NCBI RefSeq assembly: GCF_029028005.1
Contig: NZ_JAOTPO010000002.1
Coordinates: 1-64,000 of the forward strand
Direction: 5' to 3'
Length of the DNA: 64,000 nucleotides
Source: Alkalihalobacterium chitinilyticum
GTDB lineage: Bacteria > Bacillota > Bacilli > Bacillales > Bacillaceae_F
Each line of letters starts with the position of its first letter. Within the stretch, counting starts at the first letter, position 1. The notes beneath the pieces are model-generated. The model searched no databases, was not told the origin of the DNA, and worked only from the letters and a program-made list of their open reading frames with translations. Of the stretch, positions 7,799 through 16,461 are shown one piece after another. Made by a program: the position numbers and the translations under genes.

Positions 7799-7883
7799 AA
7801 CCTTCAAAACCTGGAACAGCTGCCTAGTAAACCATTAAAAATTCCTGAAGAACAATAATAAAGGCTTCCTTAATATTTGATGT

Positions 7884-8190
7884 TCACGAACCATGAAATT
7901 TCATGGCTCCTAAGTCAAATACAACAAGGGGCCTTTTAGTTTGTCTAAAAGTAACCCCAATAATGTTTCGCAACCAAACGGGTAAAAGTAAATTAGCAAG
8001 GATAACTACTGCTACGTTCAAGCCAAAAAATTAACAAAGCTACCAAAATGGAAATAAAAGTCTTGCCATTCGGTTACATTAAGTGATGGGTTACTGTTTA
8101 TTAACAGTTTTAAAGCGTATTCATTTCTGAATTTAAAGACTTTACTAAAGGTAGTTGAAAATGCTGAATTTGAATGTTTAAATAGGTATG
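7884..8190 (-). pseudogene. Possible decayed protein-coding remnant
   Basis: On the minus strand two frames overlap near 8020 and read like one broken protein. The first frame (about 8180-8017) gives '...RNEYALKLLINSNPS' then 'LNVTEWQDFYFHFG'. After a one-base shift the second (8024-7884) gives 'NVAVVILANLLLPVWLRN' and 'KRPLVVFDLGAMKFHGS' before a TGA. The composition is more protein-like than the flanks, but there is no start codon and no recognised family, so this is a tentative call. Confidence 0.25.
8110..8123 (+). promoter_or_regulatory. Candidate cre (CcpA) site upstream of ackA
   Basis: TTAAAGCGTATTCA matches TGWAANCGNTNWCA at all but two positions and lies 188 bp before the ackA start. 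B. subtilis ackA is activated by CcpA from an upstream cre, so a site here would make sense. The mismatches include one key G, hence low confidence. Confidence 0.35.
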
Positions 8191-8311
8191 GTCATCATAT
8201 GATTATTTAGATTTACAGCAACAACTCATGACCAAAAGTAATACATGATTATAGATATGAGTGTGATTTATTTATCCACTCAGTACAATAAAGAAGGAGC
8301 GGTTCATAATA

Positions 8312-9499
8312 ATGGCAAAGATAATAGCAATCAATGCAGGTAGTTCCTCACTAAAGTTTCAATTATTAGAAATGCCAGAAGAGACAGTGTTAACGAAAGG
8401 TATCGTTGAGAGAATAGGTTTAGGTGACAGTATTTTTACAATCGAAGTAGACGGTGATAAGAAAAAAGAAACAACAGATATCCCAGACCATTCGTTTGCT
8501 GTAAAAATGTTACTTGATAAGTTAACAACTCTTGGCATTATTTCGTCATTAGATGAAATTGAAGGTATTGGTCACCGTATCGTACACGGCGGTGAAAAAT
8601 TTAATGACTCCGTCTTAATAACAGATGAAGTATTAGCGGGAATTGAGGAAGTTTCCGAACTAGCACCATTACATAACCCAGCTAACATTGTTGGAGTCAA
8701 AGCTTTTAAAGAAGTGTTACCGAATGTACCTGCTGTTGGTGTGTTTGACACAGCCTTCCACCAAACGATGCCGGAAAAATCATTTTTATATAGTTTGCCT
8801 TACGATTACTACAAAGAATACGGCATTCGTAAATACGGTTTCCACGGGACATCACACAAATATGTATCGCAACGTGCATCAGAATTACTTGACCGGCCGC
8901 TAGAACAAATTCGTTTGATCTCTTGTCATTTAGGAAATGGAGCAAGTATTGCTGCGATTGATGGGGGGAAATCCATTGATACATCGATGGGCTTTACACC
9001 TCTAGCAGGGGTAACGATGGGAACTCGTTCTGGTAATATTGACCCTGCCTTAATTCCGTACATTATGGAGAAGACAGGCAAGACAGCTCAAGAAGTGTTA
9101 GACGTATTAAATAAAAACAGTGGGATGCTTGGAGTTTCTGGTTTTTCAAGTGACCTTCGTGATATTGAGACAGAAGCGGAAAACGGTAATGAGCGTGCAG
9201 AATTAGCTCTTGAAGTGTTTACTTCACGAATTCATAAATATATTGGTTCTTATGCAGCGCGTATGAACGGTGTTGATGCGATCATCTTTACAGCAGGTAT
9301 CGGTGAAAATAGTGATGTCATTCGCGAACGCGTACTTCGTGGATTAGAGTTCATGGGTGTGTATTGGGATCCAACATTAAATAAAGTACGAGGAAAAGAA
9401 GCATTTATTAATTATCCTCATTCTCCTGTAAAAGTGCTAATCATCCCGACAAATGAAGAAGTGATGATTGCTAGAGATACAGTAAGATTAGCACAATAA
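8312..9499 (+). CDS. ackA: Acetate kinase
   Basis: Converts acetyl phosphate and ADP to acetate and ATP, the last step of acetate overflow. 395 residues, full family length. Signatures: '[10 protein letters not shown]' (7-16), 'GHRIVHGGE' (about 86-94), '[10 protein letters not shown]' (about 145-154) with the catalytic aspartate, '[11 protein letters not shown]' (about 175-185), and a C-terminal 'FTAGIGENS'. RBS AAGGAG well placed before the ATG at 8312. Strong terminator after the gene, so monocistronic. The next gene in B. subtilis differs: here an accessory cluster (9835-15756) follows before argGH. Confidence 0.98.
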   Translation: MAKIIAINAGSSSLKFQLLEMPEETVLTKGIVERIGLGDSIFTIEVDGDKKKETTDIPDHSFAVKMLLDKLTTLGIISSLDEIEGIGHRIVHGGEKFNDSVLITDEVLAGIEEVSELAPLHNPANIVGVKAFKEVLPNVPAVGVFDTAFHQTMPEKSFLYSLPYDYYKEYGIRKYGFHGTSHKYVSQRASELLDRPLEQIRLISCHLGNGASIAAIDGGKSIDTSMGFTPLAGVTMGTRSGNIDPALIPYIMEKTGKTAQEVLDVLNKNSGMLGVSGFSSDLRDIETEAENGNERAELALEVFTSRIHKYIGSYAARMNGVDAIIFTAGIGENSDVIRERVLRGLEFMGVYWDPTLNKVRGKEAFINYPHSPVKVLIIPTNEEVMIARDTVRLAQ

Positions 9500-9513
9500 T
9501 ACTGTTTAGTTTA

Positions 9514-9549
9514 AAGAGGCGGCCTATCCAAATGGTCAGCCTCTTTTTC
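9514..9549 (+). terminator. Intrinsic terminator of ackA
   Basis: AAAGAGGC (9514-9521) / GCCTCTTT (9540-9547), with further inner pairing of GGCC with GGTC, then a T-rich run. Confidence 0.85.
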
Positions 9550-9834
9550 TTTGCATTTTTCTTAAAGAATGTTGCTCTTAGCTTCTGGATCGAGCCACGT
9601 AAAAGCTTAACGCCTTGTGTGAAGCGAAAACGTAACAAATGCAACAAAGTATACGAAAAATGCTTTTGTAAAACCTAATAAACGCTCCATATAAATCCTC
9701 AAATTTGACTACCATCTAATCACTCTCGTCCTTACAAATAGGCTCCCTCTACATCCCAACGTAAAAACCTTTTATTCCCGAATTAGATCGCATACAATGG
9801 AAGTAACTTAGAATTATTGGGAGAGTGTTCATAA
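9550..9834. other. Gene-free stretch after ackA
   Basis: Nothing with coding character on either strand. It is AT-rich and without clear repeats. A promoter for the cluster beginning at 9835 is expected here but not identifiable with confidence. Confidence 0.5.
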
Positions 9835-10770
9835 TTGACTTGGATGAACAAACAAGAAGGAGAACGTATCGTCGACTATTTCATCGTGAGAGAACGTGAA
9901 ACGAGCATTGCGACGAATGGAAGCGAATATATATCTCTCACTTTAAGTAATAAGGATGGAATTATACGAGCGAAATTATGGGATGTAACAGAAAAAGAAA
10001 AAGAATGGCTGCATAAACGAGCGCTTATTAAAGTCGATGGACTGATTACATTTTATCGCGGGCAGCGTCAATTAACGATCCAGCGGGTTCGCTTAGTAAC
10101 GGAAGAAGATGCAATTGAAATTAATGATTTATTAAACCATGCGAACATTCCACGTGAAGATTTATGGCAAGAGTTACGAATGTTTATCGAAGAAATTGAC
10201 AGTGAAACGCTTCGAGAATTAGTAAAGACACTGTTAAGGAAGAAAGAGATCCGTGAAAAATTAACAACCATTCCTGCAGCGAAGCAGTATCATCATGCCT
10301 ATTATGCCGGGTTGCTTGAGCATATTGTTACACTCTGTCATGTCTCAGCTCAACTCTTGCAAGTATACCCGCAATTAAATAAAGATGTCATTATGACAGT
10401 TTGTATTTTACATGATATCGGAAAAACAAAAGCGTTAACTGATCCGGTTGTACCAGACTATACAACGAATGGTGAATTAATTGGTCATGTTGTTTTAAGT
10501 ATAGAAATGATACTAGAAGGAGCCATAGAAGCAGGAATTTCGACAGATGATCACGAAGTTTTAGCAGTAAAGCATTGTATCCTATCTAGTCATGTAAATG
10601 ACAGCCTGCAAAGCGGGGTAAGCAGCAAAACAGCAGAAGCTATATTTTTTCAACATATTAATAAGCTAGATAACCAATTGAATGCTCTCTTTATGATAGG
10701 AAATGAAGCGAATGAAGATTGGACCTTTTCACCGATGTTTAAGAGAAGAATGTATACCAATCGAAAGTAA
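9835..10770 (+). CDS. OB-fold/HD-domain 3'-5' exoribonuclease, YhaM family
   Basis: 311 residues, close to YhaM (about 314). An N-terminal OB-fold nucleic-acid-binding domain (about 15-95: 'YISLTLSNKDGIIRAKLWD', 'ALIKVDGLITFYRGQRQL') is followed by an HD metal-dependent phosphohydrolase domain (about 150-290) with H163 in 'LLEHIVTLCHV' and H193-D194 in 'ILHDIGKTKAL'. YhaM degrades RNA and DNA 3' to 5' with Mn2+ or Co2+. This copy sits with a Lon-like protease rather than in the usual yhaM neighbourhood, so it may be a paralogue. It starts with TTG at 9835, supported by GGGAGAG 9 bp upstream; the ATG at 9844 is too far from it. Confidence 0.85.
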   Translation: MTWMNKQEGERIVDYFIVRERETSIATNGSEYISLTLSNKDGIIRAKLWDVTEKEKEWLHKRALIKVDGLITFYRGQRQLTIQRVRLVTEEDAIEINDLLNHANIPREDLWQELRMFIEEIDSETLRELVKTLLRKKEIREKLTTIPAAKQYHHAYYAGLLEHIVTLCHVSAQLLQVYPQLNKDVIMTVCILHDIGKTKALTDPVVPDYTTNGELIGHVVLSIEMILEGAIEAGISTDDHEVLAVKHCILSSHVNDSLQSGVSSKTAEAIFFQHINKLDNQLNALFMIGNEANEDWTFSPMFKRRMYTNRK

Positions 10771-10802
10771 AGTTGGATTGACAACTGAGGGGGAACCAAG
10801 AG

Positions 10803-13256
10803 ATGAACCGAGTATCGCTAGAAAAAATAGAGAAAAAAAAGTTAACATATGATCAATTAACGAATCGTATGGATCCAAGCCAATTTCCGTTCGAAACGAC
10901 AGCAGATGCAGGCAGTTTAACAGGGGAAATGATCGGACAAGAAAGGGCGGTTCAAGCCATTGATTTTGGGTTAACTGTCAAACAAGAAGGTTATAATTTA
11001 TTTTTAGTAGGGCCGAGTGGTACTGGCAAAACAACGTTTGCAAAATCAAAGGTAAAAGAAGTTGCTGCAACGAAGTCGACACCATCAGACTGGATCTATG
11101 TCTATAATTTTGCGCATTCGGATCAACCGATTGCGATATCGTTACCGCCCGGACAAGGTGTTATTTTTCAAAAAGACATTTCAGAATTTATAACGGAAGT
11201 TCGGCAAGAGATTGAAAAGGTGCTTTCTAGTAAAGATTTTGAGCAATCGAAAGTAGATATCATTCAATATTACGAAGAAACCATTAACCTGCAGTGGCAA
11301 GACTTAGATGATTTAGCTTACAATGAATATTTTCAGATTGAACGAAATTCATCGAGCCTGATGGCAATTCCATTAGATGAAAATAGAGAAGCGCACACGG
11401 AAGAAACCTATCGCAATCTATCCAATGAACAAAAACAACAAATTGCTGAAAAGACGAGAGAGCTTAATAAACGTTTGACTGAGATTAACCGAAGAACAGC
11501 TCTATTAGAACGTGATTTAAAGAAAAGTATTCAAGACCTTGAAGAAAATACGATCTTGGAGACAATCCATCCTTATATTGAACTGTTAGTAAAAAAATAT
11601 CCAGGCCAAGAAAAACTGGCTGAATATATAATGAGTTTAGAAAAAGATATTATCAAAAACTGGCAGGATTTGATTGACTCACATATGGATCAAGAAGAAG
11701 ACTTGTTTGCTTCTTTATTACAAAAAAATGAGAAGAAAGACGACTCTCGCTACCATGTGAATGTGTTTATAGATAATAGTGAGGTAAAAGGGGCACCGGT
11801 AATCCACGAAAACAATCCTACATATACGAACTTATTTGGGAAGTTTGACTTTAAAAGTGCCTTTGGATCATTGATGACTAGTTTTTCGATGATGAAGCCA
11901 GGTGCGTTTCATTTGGCTAATGGAGGATATATCATTCTTCAGGCGTCAGATCTGCTAACGAATCCGTATTCTTGGAATGCATTAAAACGCATGCTTAAAA
12001 CCGGTGAATTGCGCATTGAGAATTTGTTAGAGGACAGCGGTAATTCTGTTGTTTCTGCAGGGCTTAAACCAGAGCCGATCCCCGTTGAAATGAAGGTGAT
12101 TTTAATAGGGACCATCGATATCTACCGACTTCTCTTTACTTATGATGAAGACTTTAAAAAGTTCTTTAAAGTAAAAGTAGATTTTGATGTGGAAATGGAA
12201 AGAAATGATGAACATTGTATGAAGTATGCATCATTTATCCATACTTATTGTAAAACTCAAAATTTATTACATTATACAAAAGAGGCTGTTGGAAGAGTCA
12301 TTGATTATAGTACGCGATTAAGTAACAATCAAAACAAACTAACGACGTGTTTTCATGAAATCACAGAGTTGCTAGTAGAGGCGAATTATTGGGCGACACT
12401 AGAAAAGGCTGTGTCTGTGACAGCAATTCATGTCGATAAAGCCTTAAAAGAACGTAAGCAACGTTCAAACTTAATCGAAGAAAAAATTAATGGCTCTATC
12501 GAAGAAGGAACGATCATGATTGAAACAGAAGGAGAGAAGGTCGGCCAAATTAATGGTCTATCTGTATTAAGTACCGGTAATTATACGTTTGGTCAACCGA
12601 ATAAAATAACAGCTAGAACGTATATTGGGTCAAAAGGAATTATTAATATTGACCGTGAGTCTTACTTGAGCGGGCCTATTCACTCCAAAGGACTATTTAT
12701 TTTATCAGGTTACTTGCAAGGTGAATTTGCAAAAGACCATCCGCTACCTTTAGCTGCTAGCATTACATTTGAACAGTCGTATGATATGGTAGACGGTGAC
12801 AGCGCTTCTAGTACAGAACTTTATGGAATCCTATCTTCCTTGGCCGATCTGCCAATTAACCAAGGAATTGCTGTGACAGGGTCTGTCAACCAATTCGGTG
12901 AAGTACAGCCAATTGGCGGGGTAAACGAAAAAATTGAAGGGTTTTATTATACATGTAAGTTAAGAGGCTTAACAGGAACACAAGGTGTCATCATCCCGAT
13001 ACAAAATGTAAAAAATTTAATGTTAGATGAAGAAGTGGTTACGGCAGTAAAAGATCGTCAGTTTTCCATTTGGGCAATTGAATCAATCCAAGAAGGCATT
13101 GAACTTTTAACGGGATATGAAGCAGGGGCGTACGATCCAATACATGGCTATCCAGAAGGAACGATCTATCACCGAGTTGAATTACGATTAAATGAAATGG
13201 TCCAATGGTTTCGCAAAAATGGTTCAAACGAAAGGAGGCAAAGCGAGTGTCTTTAA
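10803..13256 (+). CDS. LonC-like ATP-dependent protease (AAA + S16 domains)
   Basis: 817 residues. AAA ATPase core near the N-terminus with Walker A GPSGTGKTT (70-78), then a long coiled insertion (about 150-330), and a C-terminal Lon (S16) proteolytic domain. The Ser-Lys dyad is visible as S667 in GDSASS and K710 in GGVNEKIEG; the 43-residue separation equals that of E. coli Lon (S679/K722). It lacks the classical LonA substrate-binding N-domain and resembles the LonC / 'AAA_32 + Lon_C' group, whose members are often ATP-independent or of unknown substrate. RBS GAGGGGG. It lies 32 bp after the exonuclease gene and overlaps the EcsC gene, so the three are probably one operon. Confidence 0.88.
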   Translation: MNRVSLEKIEKKKLTYDQLTNRMDPSQFPFETTADAGSLTGEMIGQERAVQAIDFGLTVKQEGYNLFLVGPSGTGKTTFAKSKVKEVAATKSTPSDWIYVYNFAHSDQPIAISLPPGQGVIFQKDISEFITEVRQEIEKVLSSKDFEQSKVDIIQYYEETINLQWQDLDDLAYNEYFQIERNSSSLMAIPLDENREAHTEETYRNLSNEQKQQIAEKTRELNKRLTEINRRTALLERDLKKSIQDLEENTILETIHPYIELLVKKYPGQEKLAEYIMSLEKDIIKNWQDLIDSHMDQEEDLFASLLQKNEKKDDSRYHVNVFIDNSEVKGAPVIHENNPTYTNLFGKFDFKSAFGSLMTSFSMMKPGAFHLANGGYIILQASDLLTNPYSWNALKRMLKTGELRIENLLEDSGNSVVSAGLKPEPIPVEMKVILIGTIDIYRLLFTYDEDFKKFFKVKVDFDVEMERNDEHCMKYASFIHTYCKTQNLLHYTKEAVGRVIDYSTRLSNNQNKLTTCFHEITELLVEANYWATLEKAVSVTAIHVDKALKERKQRSNLIEEKINGSIEEGTIMIETEGEKVGQINGLSVLSTGNYTFGQPNKITARTYIGSKGIINIDRESYLSGPIHSKGLFILSGYLQGEFAKDHPLPLAASITFEQSYDMVDGDSASSTELYGILSSLADLPINQGIAVTGSVNQFGEVQPIGGVNEKIEGFYYTCKLRGLTGTQGVIIPIQNVKNLMLDEEVVTAVKDRQFSIWAIESIQEGIELLTGYEAGAYDPIHGYPEGTIYHRVELRLNEMVQWFRKNGSNERRQSECL

Positions 13257-14080
13257 AGGTACAAGAAGAACGCTTGTTACTTGAAGTAGAACGTTGGGAA
13301 CAAACTTTTTTTGAACATGATCCTACAGATTTTGAAATGATGTATCAAAAATGGCTGAATGTGAGTCTCGATCAACTAGGTACAGAAAAACGCTCGAAAG
13401 TTTTAGATACGATTGATAATTTTCTTTTCCATTTACATGCGATGATCCAAAACTCGCGATTTCATGAAGAGGCACGAGAGAGAATTTTAGATCAAGCCAA
13501 AGTGTTTGATGGAGAAATTGAAGACATTCAAGATATCAGACAGTTATCGATTGAAAAGCTTAACTTTATGGCCAAACAGCAAATGGCTAAGCAGCGCTTA
13601 CTGTCTTTAGGGCAAGGCGGCGTTTCTGGTATGGGAGGAATTGTTTTATTAGGAATAGACCTGCCGGCAATGATCGCTATAAATATGCGAGCGATTCAAC
13701 TGATTGCCTTATCTTACGGTTATGATGTAAAACGTCCATCCGAAATGATGATTGCGCTAAAAGTTTTCCATGTGGCCTCACTTCCTAAGGACTTACAAGG
13801 TGGTGCATGGGATGCGTTATGGGCTGAAGTGCAGACAGCAGACTATGATGAGTGGTTTTATACAGGAAATGAGGAAATTGCAGATATTTCTTGGATCCAG
13901 CAACCGTTAAGACAATTAGTTAAAGTAATGGTCATTATGTTACTGCGAAAAAAATTAATTCAAGGGGTACCGCTCATCGGTATGGCTTTTGGAGCGACGA
14001 TGAACTATCAGTTTTCCAGACAAGTGACTGAAGTAGCACAGCGCTTTTATCAGAAACGATTATTACTTGAAAGAAATTAA
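13247..14080 (+). CDS. EcsC-family protein
   Basis: 277 residues with the EcsC domain: a charged helical first half, then 'GGVSGMGGIVLLGIDLPAM' (about 125-143) and 'RAIQLIALSYGYD' (about 149-161), which give a glycine-rich hydrophobic hairpin, and a second hydrophobic stretch near the C-terminus ('GVPLIGMAFGATMNY'). The role of EcsC is not known; in B. subtilis it is encoded beside an ABC transporter, which is absent here. Start chosen at GTG 13247 because AGGAGG lies at 13234-13239. The gene therefore overlaps the protease gene by 10 bp, suggesting coupled translation. Confidence 0.82.
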   Translation: MSLKVQEERLLLEVERWEQTFFEHDPTDFEMMYQKWLNVSLDQLGTEKRSKVLDTIDNFLFHLHAMIQNSRFHEEARERILDQAKVFDGEIEDIQDIRQLSIEKLNFMAKQQMAKQRLLSLGQGGVSGMGGIVLLGIDLPAMIAINMRAIQLIALSYGYDVKRPSEMMIALKVFHVASLPKDLQGGAWDALWAEVQTADYDEWFYTGNEEIADISWIQQPLRQLVKVMVIMLLRKKLIQGVPLIGMAFGATMNYQFSRQVTEVAQRFYQKRLLLERN

Positions 14081-14110
14081 AGTTAAATTAGTTATAACAA
14101 CCTTATTTGT

Positions 14111-14155
14111 GAAGAGATTTACTTATTAAAGTAGATCTCTTCTATTTTCTTTTTA
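14111..14155 (+). terminator. Intrinsic terminator after the EcsC gene
   Basis: GAAGAGATTTACT (14111-14123) pairs with AGTAGATCTCTTC (14130-14142) with one mismatch, followed by a T-rich stretch. Confidence 0.85.
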
Positions 14156-14295
14156 AAGAAAATCACGCGCAGGCGAGAAAAACATTTTATTGGACTTTAT
14201 GAGTGAGGTTTTCGTTTTTACTTTGATTATTCCTGAGGTTTAGGCACAAATTAATAGAAACAACTATGACGCTTATTCAATGAAGGAGTGTATTT

Positions 14296-15756
14296 ATGAG
14301 TGAAAAAAGACAGATTACAGTAGCCCGAGGAGACGGAATAGGACCTGAAATTATGGATGCTACCTTAAAAATTCTTGAATTTGCAGGAGCAATGATTGAA
14401 CCAGAGTTTATTGATATTGGAGAAAAAGTGTATTTATCGGGAGAAACAGCCGGGATTAGTAACGAAGCATGGGAATCGCTACGCAGAACGAAAGTGTTCT
14501 TAAAGGCTCCAATTACGACTCCACAAGGTGGAGGCTATAAAAGTTTGAATGTTACTATTCGAAAAACTTTAGGGTTATATGCTAATATTCGTCCTAATAT
14601 TTCTTATCATCCATTTGTAAAAACGAAACATCCAGATGTAAACCTTATCATCGTTAGAGAAAATGAAGAAGATCTATATGCAGGTATTGAGCATCAACAT
14701 ACACCAGAAGTTGTCCAATGTTTAAAGTTAATTACGAAACCTGGATGTGAAAAAATTATACGTTATGCATTTGAATATGCGGTGAAAAACAACCGTAAGA
14801 AAGTTACTTGTCTTACCAAGGACAACATTATGAAGCTGACGGATGGGCTATTTCATAAAACATTTAATGAGATAGCTGAAGAATATCCACAAATTGAAAC
14901 AGATCATTGGATTATAGATATTGGAATTGCAAAGATTGCGGATACACCGCAAGAGTTTGATGTAATCGTGATGCCGAACCTGTACGGCGATATCGCTTCC
15001 GATGTAGCTGCTCAAATTACTGGAAGTGTTGGTCTTGCTGGGTCGGCAAATATTGGTGACCATGTAGCAATGTTTGAAGCCATTCACGGAAGTGCTCCAG
15101 ATATTGCAGGAAAAGGAATAGCTAATCCGTCTGGTTTACTTCATGGAGCTATTATGATGTTAGTTCATATCGGGCAGGCAGAAGCAGCAACGAAAATACA
15201 CAATGCTTGGTTAAAAACAATAGAAGACGGAATATTTACAGCAGATATTGCAAAAGGCGGGCCATCTGTTGGGACAGTTGAGTTTGCAGAGGCTGTAATT
15301 GAACGGTTAGGTCAAAGCCCAACGACATTTGCTCCTGTTATGTATAAGGTAGGGTTAGAAAAAAATGAGATAAAGTATGAAATGTCTCCATTAGCGAAGG
15401 ATCGTGTAAAGCCCGATGTCATTCAAGAGTTAGACGGGGTAGATGTTTTTGTACTAAATAATACGTATACCTCAGACGAGTTAGGAGAGCAATTAGAGTC
15501 AGTAACTGGAGAGGACTTGGAGTTAATTGTGATCACTAATCGAGGAGTAAAAGTCTATCCAGGAGGGTTTCCAGAAACTTTTACAACAGATCATTGGAGA
15601 TGCCGTTTTCAATTTAAAGCAAATGCTGATAAAACCAATAAAGAAATCCTAAATTTATTACAACGAATAGATGATGCAGGGCTACATTGTATAAAAACCG
15701 AAAATCTTTATACATTTAATGGTGAAAAGGGATACTCTTTAGGACAAGGTCAATAA
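14296..15756 (+). CDS. NADP-dependent isocitrate dehydrogenase, long Thermus-type (second IDH)
   Basis: 486 residues. The first about 335 residues are an isocitrate/isopropylmalate dehydrogenase fold: 'ARGDGIGPEIMDATL' (10-24), substrate loop 'YKSLNVTIRKTLGLYANIRP' (about 81-100), 'RENEEDLYAGIEH' (about 122-134), 'IHGSAPDIAGKGIANP' (about 262-277). A C-terminal extension of about 140 residues is typical of the Thermus/Rickettsia class of IDH. A second, B. subtilis-type icd lies at 45198, so the genome seems to carry both. Isopropylmalate or homoisocitrate activity is less likely, given the SxNxxxR substrate loop and the extension. RBS AAGGAG before the ATG. Confidence 0.85.
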   Translation: MSEKRQITVARGDGIGPEIMDATLKILEFAGAMIEPEFIDIGEKVYLSGETAGISNEAWESLRRTKVFLKAPITTPQGGGYKSLNVTIRKTLGLYANIRPNISYHPFVKTKHPDVNLIIVRENEEDLYAGIEHQHTPEVVQCLKLITKPGCEKIIRYAFEYAVKNNRKKVTCLTKDNIMKLTDGLFHKTFNEIAEEYPQIETDHWIIDIGIAKIADTPQEFDVIVMPNLYGDIASDVAAQITGSVGLAGSANIGDHVAMFEAIHGSAPDIAGKGIANPSGLLHGAIMMLVHIGQAEAATKIHNAWLKTIEDGIFTADIAKGGPSVGTVEFAEAVIERLGQSPTTFAPVMYKVGLEKNEIKYEMSPLAKDRVKPDVIQELDGVDVFVLNNTYTSDELGEQLESVTGEDLELIVITNRGVKVYPGGFPETFTTDHWRCRFQFKANADKTNKEILNLLQRIDDAGLHCIKTENLYTFNGEKGYSLGQGQ

Positions 15757-15878
15757 TGTTTATCTCGTTATACTGGCGCTTCCCACTTCAAGCTTTTGAG
15801 GGAAGCGCTGGTAACACCCCGATAGTTTCAACTTATTTTCAGAGGCGATGAAAAAAATCCCTCTTAAAAAGTTTCACT

Positions 15879-16193
15879 TTATTGATGGATTTTATCACTT
15901 ATATTTTGATTGGTACGATACCAAATCCATAAATCATTAATAATAGAAGCTAATTCTGAGATTTCACTGTTTAACTCACATGACTTTTGAAAGTTCTCTT
16001 CATTATTTAATGCAGCTTGCTTCTTATTAATTAATACTTCTAAATCAGCAATTCTATCAGGTATACTTCCACGTATTTTTTCCCATTGAAGTAAAATTTC
16101 TGTTTGTGTAGAAAATGTATATTCATCCCAGTCTTTATCAAAGTCGGGAAGCTTTATTCCTAAACGCTCATCATAAATAAATTGATAATCCAC
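15879..16193 (-). CDS. Hypothetical small protein with helical C-terminus
   Basis: I do not recognise a family. From the GTG at 16193 the product has 104 residues: an N-terminal 'DYQFIYDERLGIKLPDFDKDW' segment rich in aromatic and acidic residues, then a long helix (about 35-85, 'ADLEVLINKKQAALNNEE') that could form a coiled coil. Start chosen at GTG 16193 because GGGGGTGG stands just upstream on the minus strand. The longer frame from 16244 has no ribosome-binding site. The gene is opposite to both neighbours, with its stop 120 bp from the second IDH. Confidence 0.6.
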   Translation of the reverse strand: MDYQFIYDERLGIKLPDFDKDWDEYTFSTQTEILLQWEKIRGSIPDRIADLEVLINKKQAALNNEENFQKSCELNSEISELASIINDLWIWYRTNQNISDKIHQ

Positions 16194-16370
16194 TTCTCCA
16201 CCCCCTATAGTAATTTTACATGAACTTTTTTGAGATTTAAACATATAGATAGTGAAAACGCAAAAAGAAAAAGATTATACATTTTTTTAAATTAACCTAT
16301 TGCCAAAAAGTAAGATAGTTGATAAAGTAATGAATAATAATTAGTTTTCATTTAAGTTTATTCATTCAGC

Positions 16371-16397
16371 AGAGGAGATAGATCCTCTTATTTTTTA
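16371..16397 (+). terminator. Terminator-like hairpin in the argG leader
   Basis: AGAGGA (16371-16376) / TCCTCT (16383-16388), six-base loop, then TATTTTTT, 65 bp before the argG start. Nothing convincing is transcribed toward it from the left, since the neighbour at 15879-16193 is on the other strand. It may therefore be an attenuator-like element of argGH or the remnant of a small transcript. No T-box signature (such as TGGNACCGCG) is present. Confidence 0.45.
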
Positions 16398-16406
16398 AAA
16401 CATCAA

Positions 16407-16420
16407 TGCATAAAAATTAT
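16407..16420 (+). promoter_or_regulatory. ARG box 1 (AhrC/ArgR operator)
   Basis: TGCATAAAAATTAT agrees with TGNATWWWWATNCA at 12 of 14 positions. Together with box 2 it forms a pair 20 bp apart (about two helical turns), as expected for hexameric arginine repressor, just before the argG ribosome-binding site. Confidence 0.65.
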
Positions 16421-16426
16421 AAACAG

Positions 16427-16440
16427 AGAATTTATATTCA
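16427..16440 (+). promoter_or_regulatory. ARG box 2 (AhrC/ArgR operator)
   Basis: AGAATTTATATTCA agrees with TGNATWWWWATNCA at 13 of 14 positions and contains the near-perfect palindrome GAATTTATATTC. Arginine-loaded AhrC bound here should repress argGH. Confidence 0.7.
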
Positions 16441-16461
16441 CAAATTATTGGAGGGAATATC

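Larger units (their letters stand above)
7799..8311. other. 513-bp gene-free stretch before ackA
   Basis: I see no intact gene. It contains a perfect 16-bp palindrome CCATGAAATTTCATGG (7891-7906), an imperfect hairpin built on CTTTTAG/CTAAAAG (about 7933-7951) flanked by GGGG and CCCC, a candidate catabolite-repression site (8110-8123), and a minus-strand stretch that looks like a decayed coding sequence (7884-8190). The ackA promoter should lie near the right end, but no convincing -35/-10 pair stood out. Confidence 0.6.

Noticed and set aside
16245-16461. T-box or riboswitch before argG
   Set aside because: No T-box sequence, specifier loop or antiterminator was found. ARG boxes explain the control; only a short terminator-like hairpin remains.
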